From NCBI GenBank assembly GCA_024195265.1, contig JAJLRJ010000007.1, positions 28,330,225 through 28,394,224 on the forward strand: a DNA stretch of 64,000 nucleotides. Direction: 5' to 3'. This DNA is from Dendrophyllia cribrosa. Lineage: Eukaryota; Cnidaria; Anthozoa; Scleractinia; Dendrophylliidae. This document shows, piece after piece, positions 58,683 to 64,000 of the stretch. Position 1 is the first letter of the stretch; the number at the start of each line of letters is the position of its first letter. Position numbers and translations under genes: made by a program. The notes below the pieces were generated by a model, which searched no databases, was not told the DNA's origin, and worked only from the letters and a program-made list of their open reading frames with translations.

Positions 58683-60297
58683 ACAAGAGATTATAATTGG
58701 ACAGAGAGGAAGTCTAGGGGCGTTGGCTGGAATATCTTAATTGCAAAAAAGTTATTTTTAGTAACAATGCGGACCAATGCGGAAACATTTTCCGGTGAGC
58801 TGGTTGACTTCCGGAAGACTTGCTTTCTTGAATCAGCGCGTCAAATCGAGGCGGAGTCAACAAATTAAAAAAATGGTGACCATCGCGGTGGTAATTTCGC
58901 ACGTGAAAAAAAAAAGTAAAATGGTCCTGTTTGAGCAAAGAACGTTATATAGTACCACAGCGGCTGGATACATAGATTTCCATCTGTCTTAAAACACAAA
59001 ATGTTGCAACTGAAGCGGTAAAAAGGGGGCTGGACAATTCAACTTACCGGACAGATGCCAATCAACCATCCACTTCAATCTCTTATAAGCGCCGTTTCTA
59101 AAAGTTTGAAGTCGCTTTGCTCGATCGATGGCCAGCCCATCCAAATTTTTCAGACATGAAATAGTTGCATACTGTAGAATTCAAAGTTGTTATGTTTTCG
59201 GTAGCTGAAGGATAGAAGGATGCTCTTCTGGGAAAATCACTTTTTATGGATTTCAATAGCAAAGCGCACAAATGACGTCAGTACTCATGTTTGTCTGAGT
59301 TTATAACTTATTCTTGTTTATTCTTGCATTTCTGACAATAGAAATTCGTTATTAGGAATCCCCTGAGAGTCAATTTTGGTTTGTTTGTCTGAGTTTTAGT
59401 TCTATAAATAGTAATTGTGCGCTTCGCTATACGGCAAGGAGTTAAAAATGCTAAAACCGGCTCGCTTGTATGCATGCAGCGCATGGACGTTTGTTTTCTA
59501 TAAGCTTTTATACGTTTGGAAGGACTTTGTCAGGTGCAACTTTTTTCCATAGAAAGTGGATATCAGTTCTGTTGAGGTCAGCTACCAAGAAACTCTATAC
59601 TGACAGGTTAGAGGTTATTTAGAGCCAAAGTGTAAGTACAATTTCTGGAAAAGTGATTGAATTTTCTTTTTACGATGGGCCGCGTGTTTAAGTTTAATTC
59701 TTGCGTAGTTAGTTTTCCTCTATAAGCTTACGCTTACTTGGATTATTGACTTCGAAAAAATCCAGTAGACTTGTATTATTTTATTTTTTAAAAGCAAATA
59801 AATAAAACACACTTTTCTAGTGATGTCACCTTAATTAATTTATTGAACTTTGTGATAAAAGGTCACCATTTCTTTTTAGTTAACTCGCATGTGGCATCGA
59901 TCCTTTGTTTGTCAAAGTACAGCTTAACCTCAGTTTTAAAGATTGCTGAACACGGTATCACGACGTCAAAAACTTTAATGGTCTACTCTAGACAAAAGGC
60001 AATTAATATTATTAATTTTTGTATTTAAGCTTAAAGAATTTTAGCTAAGTTTCAAAACAAAAATGCATTATATCCAAGGCCACGTTTTTTAATAAATGAA
60101 ACCTACGGATGATGCCTTGTTTGGAAGCGCCCTCGTTTACACGCTTTCTATTTACCTTTTTTATATAAGCCTATAAAAAAAATGGATCGGACATCTTCAT
60201 TCGCCTTGTCCAAGTTATGTTTCATGAAAATAAATTGGATATTTTTCTGAACGTTGCTTTGATCGGATTATAACTGGTCACTGAGAATTTTAAGGAC

Positions 60298-61556
60298 TTA
60301 AGGCTACGTTTACACGGTACCGGACGAATGTTCGACCGGTTGAAATTTCGTGCGGTTAGGTGTTCCGTTCACACGGAACCACGCTAACCGTACGAAAATT
60401 TAGACGCCTAGCCGTTCAAAAATTTGAACGCCAAAATCGGGGACGAATTTTTAGCCGGTACGGTCAATAATTTAACCGGCGCGGTGTGAACACCTTGACC
60501 GTCTAAATTTGTGTACGGCAAAGGCGTGGTTGCATGGATGCGTGGTAACTCGGCTAGAAGAAGAGAGAAAGAAAGTCTATACTACGAAGATGGAATGTGT
60601 CGGATTCTTAATCGCTTTGCTCGCTAATATTATAGTATTAATGCAAAATATCATTTTGCAAATGGCTATGACATGCGGAGCTTTACATCTACATCTACAT
60701 TTATACTTGGCAAGGGTTGCCCATCGCGCCAAGGTAAATAAATAAATAATAATCACGCACGAAGGCGACGGTGTGCTGGAATCCTGTTAATACACAGGTG
60801 GCCCAGGCTCATGATGCTTTATGGTGGTGTTGTGTTACAACAGTTTGAATTTATAAAGGTTTGTATGGGAAAAAAACGGTTTAGAAATTATTCTTGAATA
60901 TATGTTAATTTTGACAATAAAATCGACTTACTTCAATGCCTTGAAGCTAAGCGGTGGAAAACCAAAAAAGTCATAACTCACCCAAATGGCTTCGGATCGG
61001 CTTGAAAAGCCATAGGACAACAGAAAAGACAACACTGAGGCATTGAAGTAAGTCGATTTTATTGTCAAAATTAACATATATTCAAGAATAATTTCTAAAC
61101 CGTTTTTTCCCATACAAACCTTTATAAATTCAAACTGTTGTAACACAACACCACCATAAAGCATCATGAGCCTGGGCCGCCTGTGGTTAATATCAGAAAA
61201 CCGAGTTCAAAACAGTCGCATATCTATCCGTAAGTCGAAGATGAAGCACAGGCGATAACACTAGGTGAGACCGGGGAGGACGCCTCTTTGGTGGGACAAT
61301 TTTGTCAATAATATCGTTATCGTCGTCATCGCCCATTGTTGATCTTTCTCTTTCTAGACGCCATTTTGGACTTGGTTAAGTAGCGTTCTGCGCATGGGCA
61401 GATGGTAAAACAACTGACAAAGGTTAAAATTCAACCGGTTAGTCAGTTCCGTGTGAACAGAACGAAAATATTGCACGGTTCCGTGTGAACAAAATGTCCG
61501 GTCAAATTTTTCAACTGGTCGAAAATTCGTCCGGTACCGTGTAAACGTAGCCTTAA
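60298..61556. mobile_element. TTAA-flanked DNA transposon inside foldback B (1.26 kb)
   Basis: TTAAGGCTACGTTTACACGG and CCGTGTAAACGTAGCCTTAA are exact inverse complements. The inverted repeat continues as GACGAAT(G/T)TTCGACC and TTCACACGGAACC blocks for over 100 bp. No transposase recognised. A further foldback (60787-61200) is nested inside. Confidence 0.88.
60787..61200. mobile_element. Foldback element nested in the TTAA transposon
   Basis: TTAATACACAGGTGGCCCAG pairs with CTGGGCCGCCTGTGGTTAA. The arms (about 150 bp) are near-identical inverses, including ATGATGCTTTATGGTGGTGT and AATTTATAAAGGTTTGTATG. It belongs with the 31781-32200 element. TTAA stands at both borders. Confidence 0.88.
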
Positions 61557-63306
61557 AAAAACAACGCGTGGGTTTCAGCCGACTAAACGCTAAACTCAAT
61601 TTTTAGCTTCACAAAAATGTTTGCTGGCCTTTCCTTGGATTTTTATTCCAAAACGATGCCTGTTTGTTTTCGCCATTGGAGAATCGTCTGAATTTCAGTT
61701 AAAAAATAAAGTTTTTATTCATTTAACAATTGCTGGGGAAAAGTGGACCTGTAAAGTTCCTTCGAACTGAGTGACAAACTTCGGGAATTTCCGGTTACCT
61801 TAGCTGTAACCCGGGATAAAATACATCAAAGATATTACAAACTGATTCTGTTAGTATGAACCAGTAAATATGAAAGTAAAACTGTGGCCGTGGAGACATG
61901 CTGAGGTTAAGAATTGAAGCCAAGATCTTGCCTTATGTTTGGCACGAAAATGACGAAGAAAACGAATTTCATAAAGTCTGCCGGTGAATATTTTGGTTTA
62001 CTCACGAAAATATAGATTTTGAATCTCCTTTCCCTTCTAAGATTACAACCAAACTTCAATGAAAAATAAGCCAGTGGTGTTAACCGTATTAAAAAGAGGC
62101 ATCGTTAAATAAAATCCAAGAAAAAGCCAGGAAACATTTTTTTGTGAAGTACTCGCGTTGTTTGTTAACACGTAAAAATAAGTCCTTTCTCTGAAACTAT
62201 TTTGGCGAAATAATCCAATACAAGCAACCTACAGAAAAGGATTTTCGTTCATGAAACATAAATGTGACAAGGTGAATAAAGATGTCCATAGAAATTTATA
62301 CAAAAAATATTAAATACAAAGCGTGTAAACGGCGGCAGCTTCCAAGCAAGGCATCGATCCGCTCTTCGAAATCATTTACTGAAAAAAAGTGGCCTTGGGT
62401 AAAATTTAAGTGTATGGTCAATGCATTTTGGCCTTAGCTACAATTCTTATTGATTCCCTTTATTTTCTAGATTAGGTCATTTAAGCTTTTTGACGTCGCA
62501 TACAGTGTCAGCCAAACTTTCTGATCTTTTGTCTGACAAAGGAGAGGCCCGTGATTTCTTTTTATACTGAAAAAGAAATGGAAAATTCAATCACTTTCCA
62601 GAAATTGTACTTACACTTTGGCTCTAAATAACCTTTAATCTGTCAGTGTAGAGTTTCTTGGTAGCTGACCTCAACAGAACTGATATCCATTTTCCATGGA
62701 AAGAAGTTGCACCTGACAAAGTCCTTCCAAACGTATAAAAGCTTATAGAAAACAAACGTCCATGCGCTGCATGCATGCATGCGAGCCGGTTTTAGCATTT
62801 TTAACTCCTTGCGGTGTTGAAATCCATAAAAAGTGATTTTCCCAGAAGAGCATCCTTCTATCCTTCAGCTACCGAAAACATAACAGCTTTGAATTCTACA
62901 GTATGCAACTATTTCATGTCTGAAAAGTTTGTATGGGCTGGCCATCGATCGAAGTAGTATATAGTCATTGAAGATAAGCCTCGTTACGGCCTTCCCCTGC
63001 CTTCCCCTCATTAGCTATGCTTAATCATGACGTCACAATATGCCTTCCTGCATACTAATTTGGAATAGGTGCCTAGTCAATGACATCACAATATGCCTTC
63101 CTGCATATGTAATTAACTGCCTAGTCAACTACCTATTCCTTTTGTGTTATTCGGAAACAATAGAAACAATAGGTTTGCCCAAACGTGCCCGCTCTATTCA
63201 CACCCTGATTGGATCTCAAGATTTGTATTGTCTGTTTGAATAAAAAGTGTGAATTTTAATGCATTTTCATTTGTGAGTCAACTTGAGCAAAGCGTATTTT
63301 TCCAAG

Positions 63307-63990
63307 ATGTTTCCATTCTTTCAAGTCGAATCGAGCTCTAAACCTCTTCTGACGATAGACGAAATGCAAAAACTCAAGCGCAAAGATGTGAATTGTATTG
63401 GAATGCTATGCTTAGGAAGTTGTGTAGAGAAAGCTTGGAATGAACTGACATGTGATTTTCAAAGTCTCACTCAACTGTTAGACGAACCCAAGTTAAATTT
63501 AGAGTTTCTTGCTGAATGTTTCAAGGAAGTAAGAAACCACGCTCACTCTTTGAGTGCCAGTTTATTCCGTCACTCCTTGTTTTTTTATGAAAATCCCTAT
63601 GGTAGACGCGACTGGATGCTGATTGTAGCGATATGGATAACCCTTCAAGATCGTATTGCTCAGTTGGAGCTGCAGCTGTTTGTAAACAAGACAGGAAAAG
63701 CACACCTAGCTTTGTTATGGTCACAGATCGAAAACCTAGTAAAGAAACTCAAAGCGTTGTGGTTACGAAAGAGCATGGAATCACAAAAGGATTACTATCA
63801 AAAGCCAAAGAAAGATGACCCTGGAAATGGAAGCAGTCAAAAGCAAGGGCTAAATGTCTTGGAGTCAATAACCAAACACCAAGTCAAACCGAAAAAGCGA
63901 AAGCTGTCAACATTGAAAGTTGAGATCCCCAAGCGACCAAAACTTCAAAGACAACACGGAGTTGTCGAAAATCGAAGTGATGAACTGTAG
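63307..63990 (+). CDS. Last-exon-like ORF, possible 3' exon of the OTU gene
   Basis: An open frame of 227 codons ends at TAG 63988-63990. Possible acceptors are TTTTTCCAAG (exon from 63307, phase 0, fits OTU exon 3) or TCTTTCAAG (exon from 63326, phase 1, which would fit the CARD exon at 40191). The peptide reads SSKPLLTIDEMQKLKRKDVN, CVEKAWNELTCDFQSLTQLL, NHAHSLSASLFRHSLFFYEN, WMLIVAIWITLQDRIAQLEL, LLWSQIENLVKKLKALWLRK. It ends in a basic, NLS-like tail (KPKKRKLSTLKVEIPKRPKL). The body looks helical; I do not recognise the family. Strand and proximity favour the OTU gene, but separate-gene status cannot be excluded. Confidence 0.6.
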   Translation: MFPFFQVESSSKPLLTIDEMQKLKRKDVNCIGMLCLGSCVEKAWNELTCDFQSLTQLLDEPKLNLEFLAECFKEVRNHAHSLSASLFRHSLFFYENPYGRRDWMLIVAIWITLQDRIAQLELQLFVNKTGKAHLALLWSQIENLVKKLKALWLRKSMESQKDYYQKPKKDDPGNGSSQKQGLNVLESITKHQVKPKKRKLSTLKVEIPKRPKLQRQHGVVENRSDEL

Positions 63991-64000
63991 AACTTTGAGT

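Larger units (their letters stand above)
58683..62955. mobile_element. Large foldback element, copy B (4.3 kb, right end truncated)
   Basis: Homologous to copy A (35844-39268): TAATTGGACAGAGAGGAAGT, GTAACAATGCGGACC, GTGAGCTGGTTGACTTCCGG at the left, and inverse blocks at 62580-62955. The asymmetric interior runs in the opposite sense to copy A. About 250 bp of the right terminus is missing; homology stops at GGGCTGGCCATCGATCGA. A TTAA transposon (60298-61556) is inserted near its centre. A local insertion with TAGTTCTATAAATAGTA lies near 59258-59430. Confidence 0.8.

Overview
This is a window of animal nuclear DNA: AT-rich, with small phase-matched exons, GT-AG introns and a very heavy load of short DNA transposons. 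The gene set, the many TACATGTA-type palindromes and the transposon spectrum point to a cnidarian, most likely an anthozoan and probably a stony coral. That taxon call is inference. I ran no database search; all gene models come from reading splice sites, phases and protein motifs by eye.

Left part (1-15.7 kb): two conserved genes sit head to head with 281 bp between their start codons. COMMD3 runs leftwards off the window (five exons found, 137 codons). CISD3, a mitochondrial protein with two CDGSH iron-sulphur motifs, runs rightwards (three exons, 114 residues). Most of these exons are too short to show as ORFs. Their introns hold several non-autonomous DNA transposons with inverted ends, subterminal motif arrays and mostly 6-bp target duplications. 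One of them carries a HIRAN-like exon.

15.7-20.1 kb is a graveyard of MITEs. 20.2-24.8 kb (minus strand) is an intact four-exon gene for a 751-residue protein: CARD, long coiled coil, then a C-terminal F5/8C-like domain. 28.9-30.4 kb holds coding-looking exons of an unrecognised minus-strand gene.

30.9-46 kb: a diverged segmental duplicate; a 6.6-kb TTAA-flanked interval containing a degenerate L1/Tx1-like LINE and a 3.4-kb foldback element; a second CARD first exon (plus strand, 40.2 kb); and more foldback MITEs.

46.3-64 kb: a tRNA-like sequence, duplicated 5' units, and a plus-strand OTU-type cysteine protease gene (exons at 49.1, 49.8 and 57.9 kb, with a possible last exon at 63.3 kb). 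Its third-exon intron holds three nested DNA transposons and a 4.67-kb near-perfect inverted pair of Penelope-like retroelements. Each encodes a 683-codon RT/GIY-YIG stretch and ends in a hammerhead-like motif. One 14-bp target-site duplication flanks the whole pair, so it integrated as one unit. A second foldback element, with two further nested elements, fills 58.7-63 kb.
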